Of a stretch of DNA of 64,000 nucleotides, positions 26,647 through 35,593 are shown one piece after another. This DNA comes from Thermoanaerobaculia bacterium. GTDB lineage: Bacteria; Acidobacteriota; Thermoanaerobaculia; Multivoradales; Multivoraceae. The notes under the pieces are model-generated. The model ran no database searches. It was not told the origin of the DNA and saw only the letters and a list, made by a program, of their open reading frames with translations. Positions within the stretch are counted from its first letter, which is position 1, and every line of letters starts with the position of its first letter. Where the stretch lies: NCBI GenBank assembly GCA_022823665.1, contig JAJEHN010000013.1, positions 102,516-166,515 of the forward strand. Reading direction: 5' to 3'. Both the position numbers and the translations under genes were made by a program.

Positions 26647-28788
26647 GTGTTGTCACATCTTCAAAACGAACACCGAGGAAACCGTACCGGCCTCAGCCGA
26701 AGCGCGGTCCTCGGTCTATGCGCCGCCCTGGCGCTTGCATTCCTGGCCGCCCCGGCCGCCGCTCAACTCACCGGCCGGCTCGCCGGCCAGGTCATGGACG
26801 CCGAAGGCGCACCGCTTCCCGGCGTCACGGTAACCGTCAACTCGCCCAACCTGATGGGCTCTCGAACCGACTTCGCGGACGCCGACGGCGGCTTCAGTTT
26901 CCCCAGCCTGCCGCCGGGCGTCTACACCGTCGAAGCCGAGTTCGATGGCTTCATCCCGCAACAACGGACCGAGGTCGAAGTCCGACTGAACCGCGTCACG
27001 GAAATCCACTTCTCGATGCCTGTGGGAGCGTTCGGCGAAGAAGTGATGGTCGTCGCCGAAACTCCCGTAGTCGATCCCGAGCAGGTGTCGACCTCGCAGA
27101 CATTCGGCGCCGAGTACCTGAAGAAGGCCTCAATCGGGTCGGCCAACCGGAGCTACCAGAGTGTGCTGACCGACGTCGGCGGCGTCGCGGGCGGATCGAA
27201 CCCGAATGTGTTCGGCTCGACTCTGGGCGAAAACTCCTTCGTCGTGGACGGCGTGAACACGACGGATCCGGTCACTGCGACCTGGAACATCAACATGAAC
27301 TTCGACACGGTCCAGGAGATCAACTTCGAGACCAGCGGATTCGAGGCTCGCTACGGAAACGCGACCGGCGGCGTGGTCAACGTCGTCACGAAGTCCGGCG
27401 GCAACTCGTTCTCGGGCAGTCTGGACGTGCGCTACCGCGACACGGACTTCAACACCAGCGGCGAGCACTTCGACACGGACGACAACGTCGTCGAGTTCCA
27501 GGAGACTGCCGCAACGCTGGGCGGCCCGATCCGCCGGGACGAACTCTGGTTCTTCGCCGCGGCCAACCCGGTGAGGTCGAAGAACACCCCCACCGAGTCG
27601 CCGGCCACCCGCGACTTCGAAGGCATGAACCTCAACGGCAAGCTGACGTGGCAGGTCAACCCGGAGTGGCAGCTCACCGGCCGGTACATTGGCGAAGACG
27701 CAACGATCGCCAACGCCAACGCTTCCCGCTCCGTGGCGCCGGAAGCCACGCGCTACCAGGAGCAGCCGAAGACAATTCTCGGCGTCGACGCGCTCGGACT
27801 GCTGACCTCGAACCTGCAGTGGCACATCAAGGCCGGCACGGTCCGCGGCGAGCTGAACTCGTTCCCGCAGAGCCGCGACTTCGACACGATCGGTCACGTC
27901 GACTCCTTCGGCGACGGCTCGCGTTCGGTGAACTACACGAACCAGCAGTTCTCGACCCGCGACCGGGACGACCTGACGACGAATCTGGTCTGGTTCACCG
28001 ATGGCGCCGCGGGCGACCACCAAGTTGAGGTGGGCGTGGACTACGCCAGCAACTTCTTCGCCAGCCAGAACAATGCCACCGGAGGCGGCTACTCGTTTGG
28101 CGACCGTTTCGGCGCGCCCTACACGCTCCTCTTCTCGCCCATCGAGTCGCCAGCCGAGAACGACGGCAGGCAGTTCACCGCGTACATCCAGGACACGTGG
28201 CGCGTACTGCCTAACCTGACGCTCAAGCTCGGTCTGCGCCACGATGAAGTCGCTTTCGAGAACGACATCGGCGACGAAGTGGCGGCCCTGTCCAAGCTGC
28301 AGCCGCGATTCGGAATCGCCTGGGATATCGGCGGCGACGCCAGGACAGTCGCTCGCGCAAACTGGGGCCGCTTCATGCACCCGAACGCCCTCACGCTGCC
28401 GAGCTTCGCGAGGGTCAACCAGTTCCCGACGGTCCGCTGGATCTCCTGCTCGTCGTTCCGGCCGCAACTCGGCGCGAACTGCCGCGACGCGTACCCCGGT
28501 CAACGAACAGTCGGCGGCCTGACCTTCTCGAACTGGATCGCCGACCCCGCGGGGTTCGATCCGAACGGCTGGTTCTACAACACGGTGTTCTCGAGTACCG
28601 CGAGCAGGATCTCGGCCGATCTCGAGCCGACCTACGCCGACCAGTGGAGCGTCGGCGTCGAACGGGAACTGACCCGACGCACATCGATCGGCCTGACCTA
28701 CATCACCAAGGAGACCCTGGACATCTTCGAAGACACCTGCAATGGCAACCTGCCGGAGCCGGCCGCCGGGGCGGACTGCGACTTCTAA
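26647..28788 (+). CDS. TonB-dependent receptor, Oar-like; ends at a premature in-frame stop
   Basis: 713 residues from a GTG, with AGGAGG 8 bases upstream. Signal peptide to about residue 40 (LAAPAAAQ). A carboxypeptidase-regulatory-like domain follows (GQVMDAEGAPLPGVTVTV, PPGVYTVEAEFDGF), then a plug domain (ENSFVVDGVNTTDPVT, GGVVNVVTKSGGN) and the first strands of the outer-membrane barrel. The frame stops at a TAA (28786-28788) after GADCDF. The very same frame reopens at the next codon and encodes the rest of the barrel, ending in the aromatic GIRFEF signature. One base change would restore a ~909-residue receptor, so this is a broken gene or a sequencing error. Family role: energised uptake of large ligands across the outer membrane. 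Confidence 0.85.
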   Translation: MLSHLQNEHRGNRTGLSRSAVLGLCAALALAFLAAPAAAQLTGRLAGQVMDAEGAPLPGVTVTVNSPNLMGSRTDFADADGGFSFPSLPPGVYTVEAEFDGFIPQQRTEVEVRLNRVTEIHFSMPVGAFGEEVMVVAETPVVDPEQVSTSQTFGAEYLKKASIGSANRSYQSVLTDVGGVAGGSNPNVFGSTLGENSFVVDGVNTTDPVTATWNINMNFDTVQEINFETSGFEARYGNATGGVVNVVTKSGGNSFSGSLDVRYRDTDFNTSGEHFDTDDNVVEFQETAATLGGPIRRDELWFFAAANPVRSKNTPTESPATRDFEGMNLNGKLTWQVNPEWQLTGRYIGEDATIANANASRSVAPEATRYQEQPKTILGVDALGLLTSNLQWHIKAGTVRGELNSFPQSRDFDTIGHVDSFGDGSRSVNYTNQQFSTRDRDDLTTNLVWFTDGAAGDHQVEVGVDYASNFFASQNNATGGGYSFGDRFGAPYTLLFSPIESPAENDGRQFTAYIQDTWRVLPNLTLKLGLRHDEVAFENDIGDEVAALSKLQPRFGIAWDIGGDARTVARANWGRFMHPNALTLPSFARVNQFPTVRWISCSSFRPQLGANCRDAYPGQRTVGGLTFSNWIADPAGFDPNGWFYNTVFSSTASRISADLEPTYADQWSVGVERELTRRTSIGLTYITKETLDIFEDTCNGNLPEPAAGADCDF

Positions 28789-29376
28789 GTCATGGCGAAC
28801 CTGCCGGGACTGGTGCGCGACTACAGCGGCTTCGTCCTCGACTTCGAGTCCCGCTTCACGGACTGGTTCCACGTTCTCGCTTCGTACACGAACTCCGAGT
28901 CCGAGGGAAACGTCGGCTACACGCAGAACGCCGGCGTTGACTTCGACATCTATCCGGACCACTTCGAGAACACGTACGGGTATCTCTCGGACCACCGCAG
29001 GCACCGGGTCAAGGTGAACGGCTTCGTCGATCTGCCGCTCGACTTCGGGCTGGCGGTCGAGGGTTTCTGGTCGTCCGCGGGCGTCTACGCGCCGACGGAA
29101 GCATCCGAGACCTACGGCCGTATCTTCACGGAGCGGCGCGGCAGCCGCGAGGCGAACGACCGCTACGGCATGGACCTGCAGGTATCGAAGGGGTTCAGGT
29201 TCTGGCGCGACATGCGCTTTGAACTGATCGGAGCCGTGTTCAACGTCCTCAACGACGAGCAGGTGACGACCGTCTGCACCCGAGTCGAAGGTTGTGCCGG
29301 CGGCCTCGAGCTCGATGCCGCCTCGGCCTACGTGCAACCGCGCCGATTCGAAGCGGGAATCCGTTTCGAGTTCTAG
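28789..29376 (+). pseudogene. C-terminal barrel of the interrupted TonB receptor
   Basis: Continues the preceding receptor in the same frame directly after its TAA. The first residues are VMANLPGLVRDY, then SRFTDWFHVLASYTNSES, DHRRHRVKVNGF and FNVLNDEQVTTV, ending in RRFEAGIRFEF. The terminal Phe and alternating pattern are typical of the last barrel strands that direct outer-membrane insertion. It has no signal peptide or plug and no ribosome site before its first ATG (28792), so it cannot work on its own. It is best seen as the separated end of one gene. Confidence 0.82.
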
Positions 29377-29424
29377 TAGCTGTCTAGCCGCTCGCGAGCC
29401 ACTTGGGTGGCCAGCGGGCGGCCA

Positions 29425-29461
29425 GGGTCCGGCGTCTCAAAAGGGGCGAGGCGCCGGGCCC
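29425..29461. terminator. Bidirectional hairpin between convergent genes
   Basis: A 14-bp stem with two G-U pairs (29425-29438 with 29448-29461) and the loop AAAAGGGGC lies between the receptor stop and the ActD stop. There is no long T-run, but an A-run in the loop and its position fit a shared end. Confidence 0.6.
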
Positions 29462-29997
29462 TAACCCACTTCCAGTGCGGAAGCACGACTCAAGTCGCGC
29501 AGACGGCCGGCCTGCTCCTCGCTCAGGCCGTGGATCCGCAGCAACAACTGGCCGTTGGCGACATGGTGATCGAGATCCGAAGCCCGGCCTCTGCCGCTCC
29601 GGATCCCCCGGCCCGGGAGCAGCCCGCCTTCCCAGAGCACCCGGAGCACGGTCATCAGGATGAGCCCGAGCGCCGTACCCTCATACGTCACGACGCCGAC
29701 CGGTGGACCAGCGACGATCGACATGCCGCCGGTCGGCAGCGGGTAGGCCAACGCGGTACCAGCCGCCAGTCCGAAGGCGGTGAGGCCGCCAAGGACGGCG
29801 CCGGCAAGGGCGAACAGAAGGACCCGGGACCTGGGCTTCGGCAGCGGCAGTTCGCCTTCTTCCAGCGGCGCCGGGCTTCGCACTTCGATCTGCGAGGCCG
29901 CGATCCCCGACTCGAGCGCGGCTTCGACGACCGCCCGGACCTCCTCGACGCGCTCGTAGGCGGCTTCGACCAGATGCCGCTCCGCGGCCGCCGTCAT
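29461..29997 (-). CDS. actD: DUF3341 protein, ActD-like subunit of alternative complex III
   Basis: 178 residues. A soluble N-terminal region (VEAAYERVEEVRAVVEAALESG) is followed by two membrane segments (about 58-82 and 100-120, rich in Gly/Ala/Leu with PTGGM between) and a charged C-terminal tail (GLSEEQAGRLRDL). This is the two-helix DUF3341 layout of ActD, which sits beside ActC in the inner membrane. Its ATG overlaps the stop of the NrfD-like gene (ATGA). It is the last gene of the operon; no ActE or ActF gene follows before the terminator. Confidence 0.85.
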   Translation of the reverse strand: MTAAAERHLVEAAYERVEEVRAVVEAALESGIAASQIEVRSPAPLEEGELPLPKPRSRVLLFALAGAVLGGLTAFGLAAGTALAYPLPTGGMSIVAGPPVGVVTYEGTALGLILMTVLRVLWEGGLLPGRGIRSGRGRASDLDHHVANGQLLLRIHGLSEEQAGRLRDLSRASALEVG

Positions 29998-31394
29998 GCC
30001 CCACCTCCGCCAGGTACCGGTGCCGCGGCCGTCCCCGAGGTCGCCGCGGCGTCCGAAGTCGCACCACCCGCTTCGTCACTCCCCCCGTGACGCCAGCCTT
30101 CCCGCATCTCCCACACGGAGACGATCGGCAGCAACTGCGTGAACGTGAAGTAGAGGCAGGCGAAGACGCCGACCGCCCCGATCATGATCCCGAGCTCCAC
30201 CCAGCTCGGCATGTAGTCACCGATGCTGTACGCCAGCCGCGGCGTCGACAGGGCCGGCACGACGATCAGGAACCGCTCGAGCCACATGCCGACGAGCACC
30301 CCGCAACCGACCAGGGCGGTCGGCAGCGGGCGCCGGCCTCGCGCGAAGGAGAGGACGGCGACCGGAATGACCAGGTTGACCACGACCATCGTCCAGAACG
30401 GGACCGCGAAGTCACCGTGCAGCAGGACGTGATGCACGTTCTTCTCGAACAGATCGCCGCTGTACCAGACGGTCAGGTGCTCGGCGAACGTGAAGTAGCC
30501 CCAGACCAGGGACATCGTCACGAACAGGAGCCCCAGATTGTTGAACACCCGGTCGGTCAGGAAGCGCTCGAGGGCGAGGCCGCGGCGTAGCAGCGCCATC
30601 GCGATCATCAGCACCGCGATCCCGGAGAAGATCGCGCCGACCACGAAGTAGGGGCCGAAGATCGTGCTCTTCCAGCCCGGTGTCTGGGTCATCGCGAAGT
30701 CCCAAGACACGATCGTGTGAACCGAGACGGCGACAGGGATGATCACGACGGCAAGAATGCGGATCCCCCACTCCAGGCTGTGCCACTGCTGCGCGGTGCC
30801 GCGCCAGCCGAGCGCGAGGACCGCGTAGAAGCGCTTCCTGAGACCGGCCGCCGCGCGGTCCCGCATCACCGCCGCGTCCGGGATCAACGGCAGGAACAGG
30901 TAGAGAGCGCTGCCGATGATGTAGGTCGTGATCGCGGCGATGTCCCACACCAGCGGCGACCGGAAGTTCGGCCACAGCATCCGGCTGTTCGGGTAAGGGA
31001 TCATGTAGTAGAAGATCGCGACCCGGCCGAGGTGAATCAACGGGAACAGGCCGCCGATGGCCAGCGCGAACAGGGTGATCGCCTCGGCCGAACGGGTCAC
31101 CGGCCGCCGCCACTCCGCCTTGGTCACCCGCAGGATCGCCGAGATCAGCGTGCCGGCATGGCTGATGCCGATCCAGAAGACGAAGTTGATGATGTAGAAG
31201 CCCCAGAACACCGGCCGGTTGATGCCGGTGACGCCGATGCCGTTCGCGATCTGGTAGCCCCAGCAGTAGATGAAGACCAGAGCCAGCGCGCCACTGGCGA
31301 GGGAACCGACGAGCAGACCCGGACGCCGGCGGTCGAGGCGGCCGAGCAGTTGGCCGTCGAGCGCGGCGGCCGAGGGCTGGGACTCCGCCGTCAC
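29994..31394 (-). CDS. actC: NrfD/PsrC-type quinol-oxidising membrane subunit (ActC-like)
   Basis: About 466 residues from the GTG at 31394, which overlaps the Fe-S subunit stop (GTGA); a longer start at 31412 is possible but would overlap more. About ten transmembrane helices carry the NrfD pattern: GINRPVFWGFYI, FWIGISHAGTLIS, PLIHLGR, then SVHTIVSWDFA, FAEHLTVWYSG and PSWVELGI. The conserved His/Asp/Glu residues in these segments are those linked with quinol binding and proton transfer in ActC. It passes electrons to the Fe-S subunit. A hydrophilic Gly/Ala-rich tail ends the protein. Confidence 0.9.
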   Translation of the reverse strand: MTAESQPSAAALDGQLLGRLDRRRPGLLVGSLASGALALVFIYCWGYQIANGIGVTGINRPVFWGFYIINFVFWIGISHAGTLISAILRVTKAEWRRPVTRSAEAITLFALAIGGLFPLIHLGRVAIFYYMIPYPNSRMLWPNFRSPLVWDIAAITTYIIGSALYLFLPLIPDAAVMRDRAAAGLRKRFYAVLALGWRGTAQQWHSLEWGIRILAVVIIPVAVSVHTIVSWDFAMTQTPGWKSTIFGPYFVVGAIFSGIAVLMIAMALLRRGLALERFLTDRVFNNLGLLFVTMSLVWGYFTFAEHLTVWYSGDLFEKNVHHVLLHGDFAVPFWTMVVVNLVIPVAVLSFARGRRPLPTALVGCGVLVGMWLERFLIVVPALSTPRLAYSIGDYMPSWVELGIMIGAVGVFACLYFTFTQLLPIVSVWEMREGWRHGGSDEAGGATSDAAATSGTAAAPVPGGGGA

Positions 31395-32092
31395 TCGGCC
31401 GGCTCCCTCCACTCGGAACCACTCAGGTAGACGACGCCCGGCCGGGTATCGAGGTCACCCAGCAGGCTGAACGCCCGCGGCGACTCGGCCCACTTCGAGA
31501 CTTCGCTGTCCGGATCCTCGAGATCGCCGAACGTGATCGCCTTCGTCGGACACGACTGCTGGCAGGCGGTCCTGATGTCGCCGTCCGCGACGTCCCGTTC
31601 CTCCTGGGCGGCTTCGTCCTTGCCGGCCTGGATGCGCTGGACGCAGAACGTGCACTTCTCCATCACGCCGCCGGGGCGAACGCTGACGTCCGGGTTCAAC
31701 TGGGAGTCGAGCGGCGCCGGGAACTCGGCGTCGAACCAGTTGAAGACGCGCACCGTGTACGGGCAGTTGTTCGCGCAGAACCGCGTACCGATGCAGCGGC
31801 TGTACACCATCGCGTTCAGCCCTTCCGGGTTCCGGTAGGTCGCATACACGGGGCAGACGGGCTCGCACGGCGCCGCGCCGCACTGCTGGCAGAGCACCGG
31901 CATGAAGCGCGTGCGGACGTTCGGGAACTCGCCTTCGTAGTAGCGCTCGATCCGCAGCCAGTGCATCGCCCGGCCCTCGCGGGCCTGTTCCTCGCCAACC
32001 GTCTGGATGTTGTTCTCGGCCGCGCAGGCGACGACGCAGGCCTCGCAGCCCGTGCAGCGGTCGAGATCGATGGCCATGCCCCAGCGCGTCAT
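31391..32092 (-). CDS. 4Fe-4S ferredoxin-type subunit of the ACIII-like complex
   Basis: 233 residues from the ATG at 32092 that overlaps the preceding stop (ATGA). It has the four cysteine groups of the PsrB/DmsB/ActB family: CTGCEACVVACAAEN, CQQCGAAPCEPVCP, CANNCP with CTFC, and CQQSCPTKAI. It wires the membrane NrfD subunit to the haem or molybdopterin-like subunits on the outer side of the membrane. In classical ACIII this domain is fused to the C-terminus of ActB; here it is a separate gene, as in Psr- and Qrc-type complexes. No own signal peptide, consistent with export as a partner of the Tat-type subunit. Confidence 0.9.
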   Translation of the reverse strand: MTRWGMAIDLDRCTGCEACVVACAAENNIQTVGEEQAREGRAMHWLRIERYYEGEFPNVRTRFMPVLCQQCGAAPCEPVCPVYATYRNPEGLNAMVYSRCIGTRFCANNCPYTVRVFNWFDAEFPAPLDSQLNPDVSVRPGGVMEKCTFCVQRIQAGKDEAAQEERDVADGDIRTACQQSCPTKAITFGDLEDPDSEVSKWAESPRAFSLLGDLDTRPGVVYLSGSEWREPAE

Positions 32093-34380
32093 GCCTTTCC
32101 TCCATCGTGCGGCGCCCAGCCGACCGGAATCTCCTCGGCCTGGCGCAGGCCGCGGCCGTAGATCACCGGCCGTTCGCTGCGGCGCGGCCGGCGCAGGCGT
32201 TCGACACGCACCCTGACGCCGCCTCGGGCGAAGGCGCCCACTCCCGCTACGTGGCGGTCCGTTGACAGCAGGGCGTTCACATTGACGCCGCGGCCGCGCG
32301 CGTAGCGGCCGTAGTCCGCATGGCCGCCACCAACCGGCACGCCGACGCAGCCCGGCCGCACGGTAGGCAGGACGATGGCCGGCAGGTCGATCTCGGCCGC
32401 GGTGCCCGTCAGCCGCACGATGTCGCCGCCGTGGATTCCGAGGCGGTCCGCGTCCTCGGTGGCGACTTCGGCCCACGATCCCCACATGACCGTCGACAGC
32501 GGGTCGGGCAGCTCCTGCAGCCAGGGACGGTTCGCCCCGCGGCCGTCGCCGAGCTTCACGGACTCGAACGGGATCAGCGTGAATGACTCCACGCCCGCGG
32601 GAGCGGCCGACGCCGCCATGGAGGCCGGATCGGGAAGGCCGGCAGGCGCGCCTTCCCCGTCGACCTGAGCCGGTCGAACGGGCGCGCGCCGCATCTCCGC
32701 CGTTCCGACCAGGCCGCCGGCGTCCGTCGTCCGCCGCACGAACTGACGCGCGTTCAGGGCGCCCGTAATCAGCAATGCCGGCAACGCCCCGGCACCCTCG
32801 GCATCGGCTCTCGTCGCGGTGAAGGCATCGCTGAGCGAGGCCTCGACCGCCTCCTGGAAGCCCGGCCAGGGCAGCGCGCTGCCGGCGGCCGCGGCGAGCG
32901 CCAGGGCCACGTCGCCCGGATGCCGCGCCTCACTCCGCGGGGCCACGGTCGGCGATGCGATGAGCAGCGCCGGAATGCCGCGCACCGGGTCCGGCTCCAC
33001 CGCCTGGAAGCGTTCCAGGTCGGTCTGGATCGGAAGCACCAGATCGGCTTGAAGTGTCGTGTCGTCGAAGAACGCGGAGAGCGCGATCACGGTGGACGCA
33101 CCCTTGAAGGCAGCCTCGAACCCCGGCATCCCGTGGAGCGGATCGGCCTCCGACACGACGAGCACGTTCGACCCGCCGGCGCCGTCCAGCCGGTCCGAGA
33201 GCGTCGCCGGCGGCACGGTCGCTTCGGCATCGCCGGCAACGCGGTCCTCGAAGCCGAAGTCGACCCCGGCGAAGACCCCGCCCTCGCGGCCCACCGCGCC
33301 GAGCAGCGCGTTGAGCGCCAGCCCGGCGGCGCCCGCGGCAACGCCGTTCCCGCCATCGAGGGCCGATCCGCCGACCATCACCAATGGCCGTTCGGCCCGG
33401 GACAGTTCGGCCGCGAGCCGCTCGATCCGGTTCGCGTCGATGCCGCAGCGCTCGGCCGTCGCGGCCAGATCGGGCGGCGCTTCGGGATAGAGCGTCTCGT
33501 AGGCCGCGCGTTCCGCCTCCCCGACCGTTCCCGAGCCCAGCAGGAGACCGGCGACGCCGCGCGCGAGGAAACCCTCGCTGCCCGGACGCACCGGCAGCCA
33601 GTCGTCCGCGTTCGCCGCGGTCAGCGAGTGACGCGCCTCGACCTGCACCAGCTTGCCACGCCGGTCGGCGGTCAACTCGGCCCAGGCGCCGGCGAAATGG
33701 GCAGCGCTCCGCCAACCGTCGAGGAAGGGCGCGCCGATGCTGAGCACGTAGTCGGACCGGGCCATGTCGTACGCCGGACGGGTCGCCTCACCGAAGGCGA
33801 GCCGGGCGGCCTCCCGTTCGACGACGACGTCAGCCGGCTGCCAGTGAACCGGCGCCTGCGCGCCGACCGACGCCGCGAACCGCCGCCACAGACCAAGGAG
33901 CGGCCCCGGCGGCGCGCCGGCGACTACCGTCGTCGCATCCGGCGCGGCCGCGATCGCCGTCGCCGCGGACTCGAGCGCTTCCTCCCAGGACACCGGTTCC
34001 AGTTCGCCCGAGGCGCCGCGCCGCATAGGCTCCGTCACCCGGTCCGGGTGATACAGCTCCTGCAGGGCCGAATGCCCCAGCGCGCAGACGCCGCCCGCGT
34101 TGACGAAGCCCTCCGGCAACCCCTCGATCTTCTTGGCCAACCGGTCGACGGTCCGGACCTCGATCTCGCAACCGGCGCCGCACTGTCCGCAGATCGAGCG
34201 ACGCCACACGGACGCGCCCGGCAGGGCGGTGCTCCGCCGCACCGGCGACTCGATCCACTCCTCGTCCCGGCGGCGGCAGCCCTGCAACACCGCCACGCCG
34301 GCCGCCGCGTAGACCTTGAAGAAGTCCCGCCGCCCGATCGTGACCCGCGGTTCACCGCGCTTGCCGTCGTTGCCGCTCAT
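32089..34380 (-). CDS. Molybdopterin-oxidoreductase-like subunit (ActB1-like), Tat type
   Basis: 763 residues from the ATG at 34380 with AGGA before it; a longer start at 34431 would overlap the cytochrome gene. Near residue 20 is RRDFFKVYAAAG, a twin-arginine signal, then a Cys (QGC) that might be lipidated. The N-domain has CGQCGAGCEIEV and the downstream Cys in GVCALGH, a [4Fe-4S] site. The rest follows the molybdopterin oxidoreductase fold (LVMVGGSAL, TLQADLVLPIQTDLER, and the C-terminal cap with GHADYGRYARGRGVN). ActB and QrcB of this superfamily lack the Mo cofactor; whether this one binds it is unclear. Part of a five-gene overlapping operon. Confidence 0.87.
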   Translation of the reverse strand: MSGNDGKRGEPRVTIGRRDFFKVYAAAGVAVLQGCRRRDEEWIESPVRRSTALPGASVWRRSICGQCGAGCEIEVRTVDRLAKKIEGLPEGFVNAGGVCALGHSALQELYHPDRVTEPMRRGASGELEPVSWEEALESAATAIAAAPDATTVVAGAPPGPLLGLWRRFAASVGAQAPVHWQPADVVVEREAARLAFGEATRPAYDMARSDYVLSIGAPFLDGWRSAAHFAGAWAELTADRRGKLVQVEARHSLTAANADDWLPVRPGSEGFLARGVAGLLLGSGTVGEAERAAYETLYPEAPPDLAATAERCGIDANRIERLAAELSRAERPLVMVGGSALDGGNGVAAGAAGLALNALLGAVGREGGVFAGVDFGFEDRVAGDAEATVPPATLSDRLDGAGGSNVLVVSEADPLHGMPGFEAAFKGASTVIALSAFFDDTTLQADLVLPIQTDLERFQAVEPDPVRGIPALLIASPTVAPRSEARHPGDVALALAAAAGSALPWPGFQEAVEASLSDAFTATRADAEGAGALPALLITGALNARQFVRRTTDAGGLVGTAEMRRAPVRPAQVDGEGAPAGLPDPASMAASAAPAGVESFTLIPFESVKLGDGRGANRPWLQELPDPLSTVMWGSWAEVATEDADRLGIHGGDIVRLTGTAAEIDLPAIVLPTVRPGCVGVPVGGGHADYGRYARGRGVNVNALLSTDRHVAGVGAFARGGVRVRVERLRRPRRSERPVIYGRGLRQAEEIPVGWAPHDGGKA

Positions 34381-34387
34381 CCCGTCC

Positions 34388-34969
34388 TCACCGGTGGCAC
34401 GCCAGGCAGTCGTCGCTGGCCTCGTTCTCACGGTGGCACTCGACGCACCAGCCCATGTCGGCGACGTTCCGCACCGGCTCGGCCACCGTCATTGAAGCCA
34501 CGTCGCCGTGGCAGGTCAGGCACTCGATGCCGGCCCGGGCATGGGCCCGATGGTTGAAGTGCACCATCGCAGAGTCCGGGATCACGTTCACCTTTGCCCA
34601 CAGGATCGGCTCCCGGTTCTCGTTGGCGAGCATGACCTTCTGCACCTCGGGGTGGTCGGGTATCTCGCGCCGATGGCAGCCCGCACACGCCTGCACCGAC
34701 GGCATCCCCGCATGAACCCCTTCCTCGGCGCCCCGATGGCAACGAACGCACTCCAGTCCGGCCTCGATATGAACCTGGTGGTCGTAACCAATCGGCTGCT
34801 CAGGCGTCGGCAGGTTCTGGGTCGGGCCGCAAGCGACGAGCGCGAGTCCCAGAATCCAGATGCCGGCCAGAGGGCCGGCGCACCGACACCCGAAGCGACC
34901 GCCGTCCTCCCCATCACCGAGAGAGCGGGAGCGTCCGCTGGGAAGGCCCTCCGGCCGCGTCACAGCCAC
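34388..34969 (-). CDS. actA: Pentaheme cytochrome c, ActA-like
   Basis: 193 residues with five CxxCH haem-binding sites (CVRCH, CAGCH, CLTCH, CVECH, CLACH), the count expected for ActA. A hydrophobic N-terminal segment ends LVACGP, which looks like a lipobox, so the protein should be anchored outside the inner membrane. The true start is unsure, since up to ~25 polar residues precede the hydrophobic part. It delivers electrons from the complex to soluble cytochrome c or a terminal oxidase. The GST gene ends 12 bases upstream on the same strand, so the respiratory operon may be read from the catabolic operon promoter. Confidence 0.88.
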   Translation of the reverse strand: MAVTRPEGLPSGRSRSLGDGEDGGRFGCRCAGPLAGIWILGLALVACGPTQNLPTPEQPIGYDHQVHIEAGLECVRCHRGAEEGVHAGMPSVQACAGCHRREIPDHPEVQKVMLANENREPILWAKVNVIPDSAMVHFNHRAHARAGIECLTCHGDVASMTVAEPVRNVADMGWCVECHRENEASDDCLACHR

Positions 34970-34981
34970 CGCGGCCGCGCC

Positions 34982-35593
34982 TCAGACCTCTCGGATCCGC
35001 TGGTACGAAGGGACTTCCTGCAAGCCCGTCCAGTAGCGCCGCACGTTCTCGCCGAAGTCGTCGATGCCGAGCGACTCCGCCAGCTTCAGCCCGTAGCCGA
35101 CGCAGATGTCGGCGATCGTGAAGCGGCTACAGCACAGAAAATCGCGGCCGTCCGAGGTCGCCGACTCGACCAGCCGCAACCGGCCCAGGAACCACTTGCG
35201 GTAGTCCTCCGCGACCTGCGGCACGCGGCGCTCCTCGGGCTCCAGCCGCGTGTAGCGGAGGAACAGCGTCTGCGGGAAGGTCAGCGTCGCGTCGCTGTAG
35301 AACAGCCAGTTCAGGTACGCGCCGTACTCGGGGTCGTCCACGGCGACGGCAAGCGGCGTCGGACCGTAGCGGTCGACCAGGTACTTCGCGATGCCCGAGG
35401 ACTCCGTCATGTGGACGTCGCCGTCGATCATGTAGGGAACCGTGCCCAGCAGGTTGGTGCCGAGGTAGTCCTTCTTGAAGACCCGCGGCGGAAAGGGCAG
35501 CACGTGCAGGTCATAGTCGATGCCCATCTCCTCCAGCGTCCAGACCGCGCGCAGCGACCGAGCTCCCTGGCAGTGGTAGAGATGAATCGTCAC
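34982..35593 (-). CDS. Glutathione S-transferase family protein
   Basis: 203 residues from a GTG at 35593 overlapping the hydratase stop (GTGA). The N-terminal thioredoxin-like domain has IHLYHCQGARSLRAVW, the NLLGTVPYMIDGD block (cis-Pro) and HMTESSGIAKYL (the glutathione gamma-Glu site ES). The all-helical C-domain contains RFTIADICVGYGL, the usual N-capping motif. The catalytic Ser/Tyr could be the SxRS-like residue after HCQGA. Possible roles are isomerisation or detoxification of a pathway intermediate. It is the last gene of the acyl-CoA operon. Confidence 0.87.
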   Translation of the reverse strand: MTIHLYHCQGARSLRAVWTLEEMGIDYDLHVLPFPPRVFKKDYLGTNLLGTVPYMIDGDVHMTESSGIAKYLVDRYGPTPLAVAVDDPEYGAYLNWLFYSDATLTFPQTLFLRYTRLEPEERRVPQVAEDYRKWFLGRLRLVESATSDGRDFLCCSRFTIADICVGYGLKLAESLGIDDFGENVRRYWTGLQEVPSYQRIREV

